Assembly (NCBI GenBank): GCA_041650055.1 | Contig: JBAZLV010000024.1 | Span: 1-34,304 of the forward strand | Source: JBAZLV01 sp041650055 | GTDB taxonomy: Bacteria > Nitrospirota > UBA9217 | DNA: 34,304 bases | Direction of reading: 5' to 3' | Notes under the pieces: model-generated | What the model saw: only the letters and a program-made list of their open reading frames with translations | Database searches by the model: none | Told to the model about the DNA's origin: nothing | Position numbers and translations under genes: made by a program | Shown here: positions 6,457 to 15,429 of the stretch, in pieces | Numbering within the stretch: the stretch's first letter is position 1 | Layout: each line of letters opens with the position of its first letter

Positions 6457-6502
6457 TTGATTTTTCATTCCTTAAGGGATAGAATCGCGGCATTAGATGC
6501 CG
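6457..6502 (+). promoter_or_regulatory. Promoter of the HTH gene with start-site dyad
   Basis: TTGATT (6457-6462) and TAGAAT (6480-6485), 17 bases apart, face the HTH gene. Right after the -10 box lies a perfect dyad CGGCAT-TAG-ATGCCG (6488-6502) at the expected transcription start, a good position for autorepression. Confidence 0.6.
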
Positions 6503-6530
6503 ACATTATAGGAAGTCAGGGGATACTTAC

Positions 6531-6764
6531 ATGCTGATGGTGAATTTAAAGGCTTTAATGGAGCGCAAAAGCGCAATAGAAGGAAAGCGGATAACCTACG
6601 GGGTCATAGAAGAGGAAACAGGGATCAAGGCACTGACTCTCTCACGAATTGCCACGAACCATAAGTACAACGTCAGTCGGAATGATCTGGAGAAGCTGCT
6701 GCTGTATTTCGATTGCCAGCCGAATGATCTCATTACGCTAATAAAAACAAAGAAAAAAAAGTGA
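6531..6764 (+). CDS. Cro/C1-type HTH regulator (short form)
   Basis: The 77-residue protein has VNLKALMERKSAIEGKRITY followed by GVIEEETGIKALTLSRI, the helix-turn-helix of the compact Cro-like family, and LEKLLLYFDCQPNDLITL closing the fold, with a lysine-rich end. AGGGGA lies upstream of the ATG at 6531; a second ATG at 6537 is possible. It is divergent from the small-gene operon, shares a control region holding two dyads with it, and precedes the large STAND gene on its own strand. It is probably the repressor of the cassette. Confidence 0.8.
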   Translation: MLMVNLKALMERKSAIEGKRITYGVIEEETGIKALTLSRIATNHKYNVSRNDLEKLLLYFDCQPNDLITLIKTKKKK

Positions 6765-6868
6765 GGAAGCAAGACATTTCGCCAGAAGAAAGGCATCGGA
6801 AGATTTCAATAATTTTGCTGAATGGCATACTTCGGCGTATATGCAAAGGAAAACAATTCGCGCAATAA
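6761..6868 (+). CDS. Possible 35-residue peptide
   Basis: A GTG at 6761 overlaps the stop of the HTH gene (GTGA) and opens a frame of 35 codons to TAA. The product contains ISPEERHRKISIILLNGILRR, a plausible amphipathic helix, and ends basic. Support is only the coupling overlap and composition; no ribosome site beyond the A-rich end of the HTH gene is visible. Confidence 0.25.
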   Translation: MRKQDISPEERHRKISIILLNGILRRICKGKQFAQ

Positions 6869-6933
6869 GCAATAAGTCGTGGCGGTAATTTATCACTTGT
6901 GAGGATAGAGTCGTAAGAACGACAAATAGCCAT

Positions 6934-9627
6934 ATGTTCGAAATTTCAGGCTCACATATATCGCAGTTGAATGATACTGATCTTCGCTCGCTTGTTGCTT
7001 TGTTGTGTCAAGCCGAACTCCGAAGGAAAGGCTTTCCTGTATCAGTAGTTACAGCAGGAGGGGATCAAAATGCGCCGGATGGTGGTGTAGATGTCCGAGT
7101 TGAGCTACCAGCAACCATAACCATTAATGGATTTATCCCAAGACCTTCAACTGGGTTCCAAGTAAAAGTACCTGATATGCCGCCACAGGCGATTATTAAC
7201 GAAATGAGCCCTTCTGGATCTGTGCGCACTGTAATTCGAGAATTGGCTGCTGCATCCGGCTCATACGTTATTATAAGTGCTAATGGATCTACTGCAGATG
7301 CTTCGCTCCAGAGAAGACGAACAGCAATGCGAAAAACAGTCGCTGAAATACCTCATGCGGAACGCCTTGAACTTGATTTCTACGATCGAGAGAGAGTAGC
7401 GTCGTGGGTTCGCGATCACCCCGGCATGATTGCATGGGTTAGAGATAAAATTGGGCAACCATTCAGGGGATGGCGTCCATATGCTAGCTGGGCATCGATA
7501 GAGGAGAGCATCGATGCTCCTTTTTTACTGGATGGCAAAAGCAGATTATTAGATAAACCATCGTCGGAAGAAGGGTCTCTCTCAATTACCGACGGAATTA
7601 ATCGGATTCGCACAGCCTTATCTCTGCCAAAAAGTGTAGTACGTCTCATCGGACTCTCTGGTATGGGAAAAACGCGCTTAGCTCAAGCTCTCTTTGATGG
7701 CCGTATCGGGGTAGATAGCCTCGATCCGACATTGGCGTTATACACGGATGTATCTGAATCGTCTGATCCAGTCCCCGCGGATCTGATGATACGGCTAATT
7801 CAGAACAGACAACGCGCCATTATTCTTGTCGATAACTGTTCACCAAGGACTCACCGTGCACTTGCAGGAATCTGCAATGAATTGGACAGCGCTTTAAGCC
7901 TGATAACGATAGAATACGATGTTGGTGATGACGAACCTGAGGGAACAGAAGTATTTAGACTTGAGCCTGCATCCAGTGAAGTTATAGAGCACTTATTGGA
8001 ACATCACGTACCCCACGTGTCACAGGTAGATCGCCGACGTATTGCTGAATTATCTGATGGAAATGCGCGTATAGCATTGGCTCTTGCTCATACTGTAAGA
8101 CTTGGAGAAAGTATTGCAGCACTTACGGATAAGGTATTGTTCGAGCGCCTTTTTTACCAGCGCAATGAACCAGATGTGAGCCTATTACGGGCGGCAGAGG
8201 TTTGTTCGATCGTTTATTCATTTGACGGCGAAACATTAGAGGGTAACAATTCTGAACTTCCAATTTTGGCTGAATTGGCCGAAATGAGTGTTGAACAGTT
8301 ATACAGGTGTGTGTCTGATTTGCGAAGTAGACAAATGATCCAACGACGATGTCAGTGGCGGGCTATTTTGCCACAAGCGCTTGCTATTCGCCTCGCCAAG
8401 CAAGCCCTAGAAAAAATCTCGCCAAAACGAATCTATGAGGTCTTTAAAAGAAGCGGGCTAGACCGTTTTAGAAAGTCTTTTACTCGGAGACTTGGGTTTC
8501 TGCATGACAGCGAAAACGCACAGAAGATGGTAAAGAAGTTACTATCTACAGGAGGAGACTTCTTTGACCTTTATGCGTTAACTAATGAGGACATTACACT
8601 GTTCCGGAATATAGCCCCTGTTTTGCCAGAAACGGTCTTAGATACCATGGAGCGAAGTATACTTGGCGAACATGGTGATGTTATCCTAGATGTTGCAAGT
8701 CGTGGACGAGACGCTTATATCTCTTTGCTGCGCTTGCTCGCATATGATGCTTCTCAATTTCAACGTGCAGCTACTTTGTTGGCGCGATTTGTTTTAGTGG
8801 AACCACAGAATTATCAAAATAGCAGTGCACGAGGACATTTTTTGAATCTCTTTCAACTTTGCCTATCAGGGACTCATGCGAATATAGAGCTGCGATTGCG
8901 CGTAGTGGATTCACTCATTTCATCTGGAAATGAACGAAGTATTACTTTAGGGCTCGACGCTTTAGATGCATTGTTAGAAGCATGGCATTTCAGCTCGTCA
9001 TATAGCTTCGATTTTGGAGCTAGATCGCGTAATTACGGATGGCATCCAAGTACTCATGACGATGTTATAGCTTGGTTTAGAGCAGTCATAACTTACGCAG
9101 AACGGTTAGCACTTTCGGACCTATCTTTTTCGGAAAAGGTGCGATCTATTCTCGCTAAGAACTTTAGGGGGCTCTGGTCTAAAGCTGCTGTCATAGATGA
9201 ACTTGAATCGCTGGCAAATGCTTTAAGTTCTCAAAGGTATTGGTCGGAAGGCTGGATAGCAGTGAGAAATACTATCCGCTTCGATGCTGATTGTATGAAG
9301 CTGGAGTACTCTATAAGACTTCGTGCTTTGGAAGAAAGACTTCGGCCGCTTGATTTGCAACAGCGTGTATGCTCCTATGTATTTTCAAAGACTCAAGGTG
9401 CTCTTGACATTGCAGATGGAGATATCGAAGAAGTGACGGAAGATGCAGGGACTGCGCATATACGAGCAGAAGAGGTAGCAGAGAGTTTAGGGCGTGAAAC
9501 TGCACAAAATAGCGATGTCTTAAAGACGCTTATGCCTCATCTTGTACGAAAGGATGCCTATCGAGGCTTCCAATTTGGTAGAGGTCTAGCTCTAGGAGCT
9601 ACGGCACTAAGCAATATGTGGAGGTAG
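6934..9627 (+). CDS. Avs-like STAND NTPase with N-terminal nuclease domain, ending at an in-frame TAG
   Basis: Residues 1-170 form a PD-(D/E)XK (Mrr-like) nuclease: Glu28 in the first helix, PDGGVD (48-53), and FQVK (75-78) supplying the Q-x-K. Residues about 205-460 are a STAND/AAA-type NTPase with Walker A GLSGMGKT (240-247) and Walker B AIILVDN (Asp300). The rest is helical repeat, as in the target-sensing part of antiviral STAND proteins, which detect phage proteins and activate the nuclease. This frame ends at TAG (9625-9627) but stays open and homologous-looking past it, through a second TAG to TGA at 10750-10752 (1272 positions in all). No clear ribosome site precedes the ATG at 6934. 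The truncated product keeps nuclease and NTPase but loses the distal sensor. The nearest family name could not be fixed by eye. Confidence 0.75.
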   Translation: MFEISGSHISQLNDTDLRSLVALLCQAELRRKGFPVSVVTAGGDQNAPDGGVDVRVELPATITINGFIPRPSTGFQVKVPDMPPQAIINEMSPSGSVRTVIRELAAASGSYVIISANGSTADASLQRRRTAMRKTVAEIPHAERLELDFYDRERVASWVRDHPGMIAWVRDKIGQPFRGWRPYASWASIEESIDAPFLLDGKSRLLDKPSSEEGSLSITDGINRIRTALSLPKSVVRLIGLSGMGKTRLAQALFDGRIGVDSLDPTLALYTDVSESSDPVPADLMIRLIQNRQRAIILVDNCSPRTHRALAGICNELDSALSLITIEYDVGDDEPEGTEVFRLEPASSEVIEHLLEHHVPHVSQVDRRRIAELSDGNARIALALAHTVRLGESIAALTDKVLFERLFYQRNEPDVSLLRAAEVCSIVYSFDGETLEGNNSELPILAELAEMSVEQLYRCVSDLRSRQMIQRRCQWRAILPQALAIRLAKQALEKISPKRIYEVFKRSGLDRFRKSFTRRLGFLHDSENAQKMVKKLLSTGGDFFDLYALTNEDITLFRNIAPVLPETVLDTMERSILGEHGDVILDVASRGRDAYISLLRLLAYDASQFQRAATLLARFVLVEPQNYQNSSARGHFLNLFQLCLSGTHANIELRLRVVDSLISSGNERSITLGLDALDALLEAWHFSSSYSFDFGARSRNYGWHPSTHDDVIAWFRAVITYAERLALSDLSFSEKVRSILAKNFRGLWSKAAVIDELESLANALSSQRYWSEGWIAVRNTIRFDADCMKLEYSIRLRALEERLRPLDLQQRVCSYVFSKTQGALDIADGDIEEVTEDAGTAHIRAEEVAESLGRETAQNSDVLKTLMPHLVRKDAYRGFQFGRGLALGATALSNMWR

Positions 9628-10299
9628 CTAGTTGACACCCTTATAGCTGTACCAGAAAAAGAGAGAAATATAGAGGTATTGCGAGGATTTCTGAATGCAG
9701 CGTTTACAAGGAATCCTCTCGAGACTGCATCGCTTCTTGATGCTGCAATTGCGCATCCTGTTTTAGGATATTGGTTCCCCGCATTACAAGTAGCGGTCAC
9801 CATTGACCAAAGGGGATCGGAAAGACTTGAAGAATCCCTCAGCGCTGGCTTAGCGCCAGGCCGTGTTTACAATTACTTATCTTATGGTCGCGTCATGATT
9901 ACAATTCCATCAGTTTCATTGCGACGAATCATTCTTAAGATTGCAACATTATCTCTTGGTTATGAAATTGCTGTTCACGTATTTGGAATGTGTGTGCATT
10001 ATACGAAAAGCGCAGGAGAGACACTTGTTACTGAGTTAGTGCAGTGCGGAAGAGAATTAGTACTGCAATGTAATTTTGATCATGCTGATCAGGGCCGCAT
10101 GCTGGATTATCACCTCGGCGAAATTATAAATTCATGCTTCATAGGTTGTGAAGCTTCAAGTGCTGCAACAAGTATTTGCCATAAGCTTAAGAAAGCGTTG
10201 CTGACTTATAAAGCCTATCCGTACGAATATAAGGATCTCCTTGGTAGTCTGTTACGTCTCCAACCTTTGAGCGTACTTACAGTTTTCATCGATGAATAG
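9628..10299 (+). pseudogene. Continuation of the STAND gene between two amber codons
   Basis: This stretch is in the same frame as 6934-9627, with no start codon near its beginning and no ribosome site. The first in-frame ATG is at 9892, well inside the stretch. Translation from codon 899 on gives more helical repeat (IEVLRGFLNAAF, LVTELVQCGRELVLQC), with the same composition as upstream. It ends at TAG 10297-10299, directly followed by in-frame sequence. It reads as the distal sensor region of the STAND protein, expressed only if the first TAG is read through. Confidence 0.7.
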
Positions 10300-10752
10300 C
10301 CTGATGAAGGGCAGCGGTTACTAGAAGGCGCCTTCCAATACGAGCGCGATAATCCATTAGAAGGCGTGGAAGAGGGCGTGTTAATTTCATGGGCACAAAC
10401 TAGCCCAAGTAAATATTTCCCGAAACTTGCAGCTATTATCAAGCCATTTATGAAAGCAAACGAAAGCGATTCCCTTGAATGGACATCTCTATCCATGCAA
10501 TTGCTAGAATTAGCTCCAGATCGGGTAAGCGTACTAAGAGCGTTTGGCCGCCATTTTTATCCACGTTCTTGGAGTGGTTCACTCGCCGAGATATTTGAAA
10601 GATGCAGACAACTACTCCAAGTGCTCGTGTCTTACCCTGATCCAATTGTTGTGGAGTGGGCGAAGGCGAGGGATGAGTCATTGGTTCGTGAAATAGAACA
10701 TGAACGGAGTCAAGAACGAAGGCAAGGAGTAGATGCTAGGTTTGAATATTGA
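10300..10752 (+). pseudogene. C-terminal end of the STAND gene after the second amber codon
   Basis: The same frame continues with PDEGQRLLEGAF and VLRAFGRHFYPRSWSGS, ending in a charged helix (REIEHERSQERRQG) at TGA 10750-10752. The in-frame ATGs at 10390, 10450, 10480 and 10492 have no clear ribosome site, so independent translation is unlikely. Both interrupting codons are TAG followed by C, and the final stop is TGA. Either two nonsense mutations or readthrough of amber codons would explain this. Confidence 0.65.
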
Positions 10753-10873
10753 ACTATTTGAACTATATAAAAAAAGGTATAAAAAATTGCCAAAGCAGAG
10801 CTTCCGTTGCGACCCAAACTGTTCTTTTGCAGGCGGAACTTTTGAGTGAAGAGTGTGCCGAGTAGAGTCGTTC

Positions 10874-12259
10874 CTAATTTCCCATTTTCACATCATCTGT
10901 AAAGAACGAATATGACTTAACAAAATCTTCAAATAATGAGAAATATTTTGTGAATAATTTTTTTGATGTAGCAATTAATATAAGAAAAATATGGCATTCA
11001 TTCTCTTCAATATAGGCAACCGCCTTACTCCTCGTCTCAGACAAATTTCCGCTCCCCCCGTTCATTATTAAAATCCTGGCCCTTTTATTATCGGCTGTTC
11101 TAATAGCCTTTCCCTCCAGAATTTGAACCGGTGGATCTAATTTTATATACTTCTCTTCATAATGCGTTTTAATTTGTGCGATGAAATCCCCAGTAGGATA
11201 TTCCTTTTTATCATAATACTCAACATGCATACGTATAGGGGCTTCTTCAATTGAATAAATTTCAGGATGTAAAAAAACAGGGATATCTTTATCTTTTCCA
11301 GCTTCTATATCTGCAATCCATCCTGTGGGCGGATTAATCCAAAAAGCAAAGCCATTGCAATAGATTAGTTCAGCTTTGTCGTTCGACCCACTATGGCGTT
11401 TATCATTGTACACTTGCTGCGATCCTATGTCTGGCAGTAGAGAAACGTTCATATTTTTACTAAGATTCATTAATCGTAAGTGCGTTATAGCCTGACGAGT
11501 AGCAGGAACATCAAACATGCAAAAATAAATCATTTTCTTTGTCTGTGATGTCAAACGCCGCATGAAGCTCGAGTAACTTCGATAATTAATTTGGTCGCAG
11601 CACATAAAAGCGTAGCGAAAACGATGAGTAATTGCATAAACTATGTGACAACATGTCTCTTCGTTTTCCTTAAAACCACTTGAGGTGTTACGACGTTTTT
11701 CTGTATTCGGTTTTAAAAATATTGTTTCAAGTCGCATGGTATCGCCCCAATAGCAACTATATTTATTTCTAACAGACCGTCTACTTCTCAACTCATTATG
11801 CCACAACTTATACATAGCATGGCCTAACGGATCGAACCCCCACTTCTTCAGATATCGGCCTATGGTCCAGCTCGAAAGTCCAATCCCAAACTTTAATTGA
11901 ATATATTTTGCCACAGCTTTTTTTGTCCAAAGGCTAAAGCCGTCACCATCAAAAAAATTATCAGGCAAGTAATCCTTTATTACTTTAATTACATGTTCCT
12001 CTTGCTCTTGGCTGAGAGTTCCGCCTCTCGGCCGACCTCTCGGTTTTGCTTTTAGCGCTCTAAATCCCCCCTCCCGATAGGTTTTTATCCAAATTCCTAC
12101 AGCACAACGAGTAACACCATACATCCGCGCGACATCTGATTGTTTCCCACCATTAAGAACATTTTTAACAGCCTTACGACGGATATTTTGTTGTTCGGTA
12201 TATGATAGCGATCGCGTATCTCTTTTTATCATAATCAAATCATATAGGTATATTTGCAT
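10874..12259 (-). CDS. IS630-transposase-derived protein fused to a PsbP/DcrB-like C-terminal domain
   Basis: Residues about 12-80 match the IS630 N-terminal helix-turn-helix (KQSDVARMYGVTRCAVGIW, then KAKPRGRPRG) and 82-145 its second winged helix (TIGRYLKKWGF). The catalytic region is altered: YWGD (Asp173) and CMFD (Asp250) remain near the first two acidic positions, but the S-P-x-L-N-P-x-E block is replaced by DIGSQQVYND, so transposition activity is unlikely. From about 297 to 453 an unrelated domain follows (GFAFWINPPTGWIADIEAG, then AVAYIEENECHIFLILIA and a closing FVKSYSFF), which resembles PsbP/DcrB-like domains usually found in secreted proteins. An alternative ATG is at 12232. No terminal inverted repeats were found. 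Neighbours are mobile-element genes. Confidence 0.65.
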   Translation of the reverse strand: MQIYLYDLIMIKRDTRSLSYTEQQNIRRKAVKNVLNGGKQSDVARMYGVTRCAVGIWIKTYREGGFRALKAKPRGRPRGGTLSQEQEEHVIKVIKDYLPDNFFDGDGFSLWTKKAVAKYIQLKFGIGLSSWTIGRYLKKWGFDPLGHAMYKLWHNELRSRRSVRNKYSCYWGDTMRLETIFLKPNTEKRRNTSSGFKENEETCCHIVYAITHRFRYAFMCCDQINYRSYSSFMRRLTSQTKKMIYFCMFDVPATRQAITHLRLMNLSKNMNVSLLPDIGSQQVYNDKRHSGSNDKAELIYCNGFAFWINPPTGWIADIEAGKDKDIPVFLHPEIYSIEEAPIRMHVEYYDKKEYPTGDFIAQIKTHYEEKYIKLDPPVQILEGKAIRTADNKRARILIMNGGSGNLSETRSKAVAYIEENECHIFLILIATSKKLFTKYFSLFEDFVKSYSFFTDDVKMGN

Positions 12260-12398
12260 ATTTGCAAACTATTTTATGCACACTGGGAATAAAAAATAAA
12301 TCAGACATTTTTCGGCATTTAGTGTCTAGGAAATTTATGCGGCCAATATTATATATACGCTAAACAATAAAAAAATCGCCCCTAAAAAGGAGATCACA

Positions 12399-13172
12399 AT
12401 GACAACATACAAGCAGAACAAAACAACACAAATTAAACGCGATGTCGCAATCTTAAAATTTCTTGCAGCTGGAATTGCAACTAAAAGCCATTTGCATAAT
12501 ACTATTTTTTTTGAAAATGGAGTTCTCGCGAAAAGGCAGGTTATTGAACGTCGATTAAATGCATTATTAAAAAATAAATACATTGATATGCAGCGATATA
12601 AAAGCATCAAGAGTAACAAGAACGTTCCGGTTTATTGCTTAGCCATTCGTGGGCTTTACGAGATTTGCCGAATTTCAAACGAAAATTTTATAGAGCAAGA
12701 TTATATCCGTACTGGCTTCCCTCCTCCACCGAAGCTCATTCACGAGCTAGTGCTCTCGGAAATTGTGCGAACGGTCTGGCGTGAAGCAGAACAAAAAAAA
12801 TATGATCTTATCCACATATACGACGATCAACAAATGAAACGAATTAAAAAACCGCAAAAAAATGTTTACTATCCAGACTTGCACGGATGCTTAATAACTC
12901 ATAAAAAAGAAAAATTTACCTTTAATATTGAGTTAGATTGCGGCAACAAAGGGCAGGCTTATTGGTGCAAAAAAATTAAATGCTGGGAAGAGACAACATA
13001 TTTGATTGCGCTCAACCGTCGACGTTTGGAGCAGCTCATAGTATATACTCAAAAATTAAATTTAGGTCGACAAACGGCTTTTGCTTTGGCAAAGGATTTT
13101 TGCCGATGCGGGTTCAGTGATACTGTATGGTTCTGGTTGCCTAAAAAAACAAATGCACTTATGCGCCTTTAA
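12399..13172 (+). CDS. Replication-relaxation-like protein
   Basis: The 257-residue protein begins with a winged helix (RDVAILKFLAAGIATKSHL, then VIERRLNALLKNKYI) followed by an alpha/beta domain with YYPDLHGCL and FNIELDCGNKGQ, then a helical end (TTYLIALNRRRLEQLIVYT). This order fits replication-relaxation-like proteins of plasmids and integrative elements. The PD...ELD spacing recalls a PD-(D/E)XK fold, but no clear lysine completes it. AAGGAG precedes the ATG. It is markedly AT-richer than the core genes at 16-32 kb, suggesting acquisition. It is followed 24 bases later by a paralogue. Confidence 0.6.
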   Translation: MTTYKQNKTTQIKRDVAILKFLAAGIATKSHLHNTIFFENGVLAKRQVIERRLNALLKNKYIDMQRYKSIKSNKNVPVYCLAIRGLYEICRISNENFIEQDYIRTGFPPPPKLIHELVLSEIVRTVWREAEQKKYDLIHIYDDQQMKRIKKPQKNVYYPDLHGCLITHKKEKFTFNIELDCGNKGQAYWCKKIKCWEETTYLIALNRRRLEQLIVYTQKLNLGRQTAFALAKDFCRCGFSDTVWFWLPKKTNALMRL

Positions 13173-13196
13173 CAATACTCAGGATACGGAGGATCA

Positions 13197-14003
13197 ATGA
13201 ACAACCCGAAAAATAGTTTTAAAATTCAACGCCAGCGCGACTTTGATATTCTTATGTATTTATTTTATGGGATCGCGACTAGCAGAAGAATTAAGCACGA
13301 CATTTTTGTCAAAAAATATAAGACATCATTGAAGAGTCAAGTCTGCCCTAAACGGTTAAAAAAATTATTAGACAGAGGTTTAATAAAAAAAGAGGATTAC
13401 AACTTTGAAACTATATATGCCATATCACCTCGCGGTATAAAAAAAATTTGCAGGGAATTAAACATAAATCCTAATCTCGCGCAAAATGTTTTCCCTGCTT
13501 TTCGTTATTACAGAAAACAATTAATACTCGCAGATGTCGTTAGATCGATACATGCTGAGATTGATACAGAAAAATACACAATTCGTTACATGCTAGTTAA
13601 GAGTCTATACAAGGGGTGCAAAAATCTAGAGGCCATTGACAAGAATTTTCCTGATATACAAATTCGCGTACTGCCACCATCCCAATGTGCCTTAACTGTC
13701 GACATAATGCTCGATAAGGGAGATAGACCACCGACTTTAAAAAAAATTGATACCCAAAACGAAATAGTATTAATTCTAGTTAACGACAGCAAAAGACTCT
13801 ATTTTCTTCGTGAGTATATGTCGACCAATTATCAGACAGCATCAATAGGTCTTGCGCTATTAAGCGATTTTTTGCGTGATGGACTATCGAATGTTTTTTG
13901 GGACTGCCCTTGCTCATCTTTAAAACTAAAGTGGCATCCTGAACCTGTGCCGGAAACCAAATCATTAAGCCAATTTCTGATAAATCTCTTTAAATGGATT
14001 TAA
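13197..14003 (+). CDS. Replication-relaxation-like protein, paralogue
   Basis: 268 residues with GGAGG before the ATG. The N-terminal winged helix is parallel to that of the gene before (RDFDILMYLFYGIATSRRIK, then KRLKKLLDRGLIKKEDY), and a counterpart of the alpha/beta part follows (FPDIQIRVLPP, then EIVLILVNDSKRLYFLREY). The acidic ELD-type motif of the first copy is not conserved (LTVDIML). The copies have diverged strongly but keep length and order, indicating an old tandem duplication. AT-rich. It probably works with the upstream protein in maintaining or regulating the element. Confidence 0.55.
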   Translation: MNNPKNSFKIQRQRDFDILMYLFYGIATSRRIKHDIFVKKYKTSLKSQVCPKRLKKLLDRGLIKKEDYNFETIYAISPRGIKKICRELNINPNLAQNVFPAFRYYRKQLILADVVRSIHAEIDTEKYTIRYMLVKSLYKGCKNLEAIDKNFPDIQIRVLPPSQCALTVDIMLDKGDRPPTLKKIDTQNEIVLILVNDSKRLYFLREYMSTNYQTASIGLALLSDFLRDGLSNVFWDCPCSSLKLKWHPEPVPETKSLSQFLINLFKWI

Positions 14004-14064
14004 TACATTAATTGGCAAGTGGCACAAATTATAAATATACATATCGACTGGAGTTAAATCGAAG

Positions 14065-14298
14065 ATGCAGCCAGCGAAGCTATTAACTGTCCCTGAACTT
14101 GCCTTTCGTCTTAATGTTCACCCAAAGACTCTTTATTCATGGACAGAGCTCGGTAAAATACCGCATTATAAGATTAATGGCAGCGTTAGGTTTGACTTTC
14201 ATGATATTCAGCGGTGGTTAGATGCTTGCAAACGGCACCCGACTTGTGGCAGAATAGATGCAGCTCAAGCCGTTGCCGTCCCCAGGAAAGGAAGGTGA
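14065..14298 (+). CDS. Excisionase-like HTH protein
   Basis: A 77-residue HTH_17/MerR-type protein: LLTVPELAFRLNVHPKTLYS, WTELGKIPHYKINGSVRF and DIQRWLDACKR are the recognition helix, wing and closing helix of the excisionase family. It ends eight bases before the integrase, whose ribosome site (AAGGAAGG) lies in its last codons. In integrative elements such proteins bend DNA at the attachment site and set recombination direction. Confidence 0.8.
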   Translation: MQPAKLLTVPELAFRLNVHPKTLYSWTELGKIPHYKINGSVRFDFHDIQRWLDACKRHPTCGRIDAAQAVAVPRKGR

Positions 14299-14305
14299 GT
14301 AATAT

Positions 14306-15412
14306 ATGGGGATTTATTTGAAGGGCGACGTGTACTGGTTTATTAAACAACACAAGGGTCGGCGCATAGAGCAGTCTCTTTATACAAAAATAAAAAGAGA
14401 AGCGGAAAAACGCTATGCAGGGATTTTACCGACTATTACAGATGGCAGCTATTTTGCCGCTCCAAAGCAAGTACCTACACTTCATGAAGTGATGGAACGT
14501 TATATGAATCAAGTTTCACCACTTCAAAAAGGACACAGCAGGAATGAAGCTATTTGCAAATACTGGTGTGATTTTTTCGGCGTAAATCTTTCTATGTCTG
14601 ATGTCACCAAATCTTTGCTTTCCAGTTACAAAGCAAAGCGTCTGACCGGTGAAATCATTCATCAGAACAGAAAAGCGAGCGAATCTACCGTCAAAAAAGA
14701 GCTGAGTTTTCTCCGGCAAGTTTTCAGTCACGCGGCTAACGAGTGGGAAGATGAATGGAGTGGATACTTTAAAACCTTTGTGAATCCGATCAAAAAAGTC
14801 ATCAAGGGTCTGAAAGACAACGAGCGAACCCGCTACATTACACAGAAAGAAGCCAACAATCTCGCCCGTTATATGCCGGAATGGCTGTTTAACATTGTAA
14901 TTATCGCAGCCGAAACAGGATATAGGCGTGGCAAGCTCGCGAAGCTGCTCAAATCCCAAGTCGACCTCGATTCCGGTTGGATTAATGCTTCCCAGAATTC
15001 AGCAAGAGAGAAGAACGTTCGTCCGGTAAAAATGACATCCGTCCTGAAACAGCATCTCAAGAATATTTTGAGGAAAACGAACGTCGACAGCGAATATTTA
15101 TTTAGCGATGAGAATGGAAAAGTGTACTCACCAAATCGGATATCAATCGCATTTGGACGGGCTTGCAAAGCAGCAGGCATAAAAGATCTGAGACTGCATG
15201 ACCTGCGCCACGATTTTGCTACACGTCTCATTAACGCTGGGGCAAGTCTCTACCAGGTACAACACCAGCTGGCTCATAGCGACCCGAGGCAAACTCAGCG
15301 CTATGCTCATCTTGACCCAGGTAATCAAAGCGTGGTTGATAAGATTGATGGCACCGGCACTACTACAATTCTACTACAGTCAAAAGAAAGGGAGTTACAG
15401 CATGTGCCGTAA
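14306..15412 (+). CDS. Tyrosine recombinase / integrase
   Basis: 368 residues. The N-terminus is a short beta domain (GDVYWFIKQHKGRRIEQSL) typical of integrases that bind arm sites; about 55-155 is the SAM-like core-binding domain. The catalytic domain has TGYRRGKL (Arg207), HDLRH (His298, Arg301), LAHSDPRQTQRY (His324) and the nucleophile Tyr333, so the set is complete. The usual Glu after RRG is Lys, outside the catalytic set. The gene ends 14 bases before the 3' end of tRNA-Glu, the usual arrangement for an element integrated in a tRNA gene. Confidence 0.92.
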   Translation: MGIYLKGDVYWFIKQHKGRRIEQSLYTKIKREAEKRYAGILPTITDGSYFAAPKQVPTLHEVMERYMNQVSPLQKGHSRNEAICKYWCDFFGVNLSMSDVTKSLLSSYKAKRLTGEIIHQNRKASESTVKKELSFLRQVFSHAANEWEDEWSGYFKTFVNPIKKVIKGLKDNERTRYITQKEANNLARYMPEWLFNIVIIAAETGYRRGKLAKLLKSQVDLDSGWINASQNSAREKNVRPVKMTSVLKQHLKNILRKTNVDSEYLFSDENGKVYSPNRISIAFGRACKAAGIKDLRLHDLRHDFATRLINAGASLYQVQHQLAHSDPRQTQRYAHLDPGNQSVVDKIDGTGTTTILLQSKERELQHVP

Positions 15413-15429
15413 CCCCGTGAAATGATTGG

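Noticed and set aside
6934..10752. Pyrrolysine or genome-wide TAG reassignment
   Set aside because: TAG ends several ordinary genes in the window, and no pyl genes or suppressor tRNA are visible; nonsense mutation remains simpler, though not proven.
1..15412. Second attachment site copy of the tRNA-Glu 3' end
   Set aside because: Scanning for GTCCCCAGCGGG and TTTGAACCCGC-type sequence found no convincing match; the nearest (AATTTGAACCGG at about 11120) is short and inside a gene.
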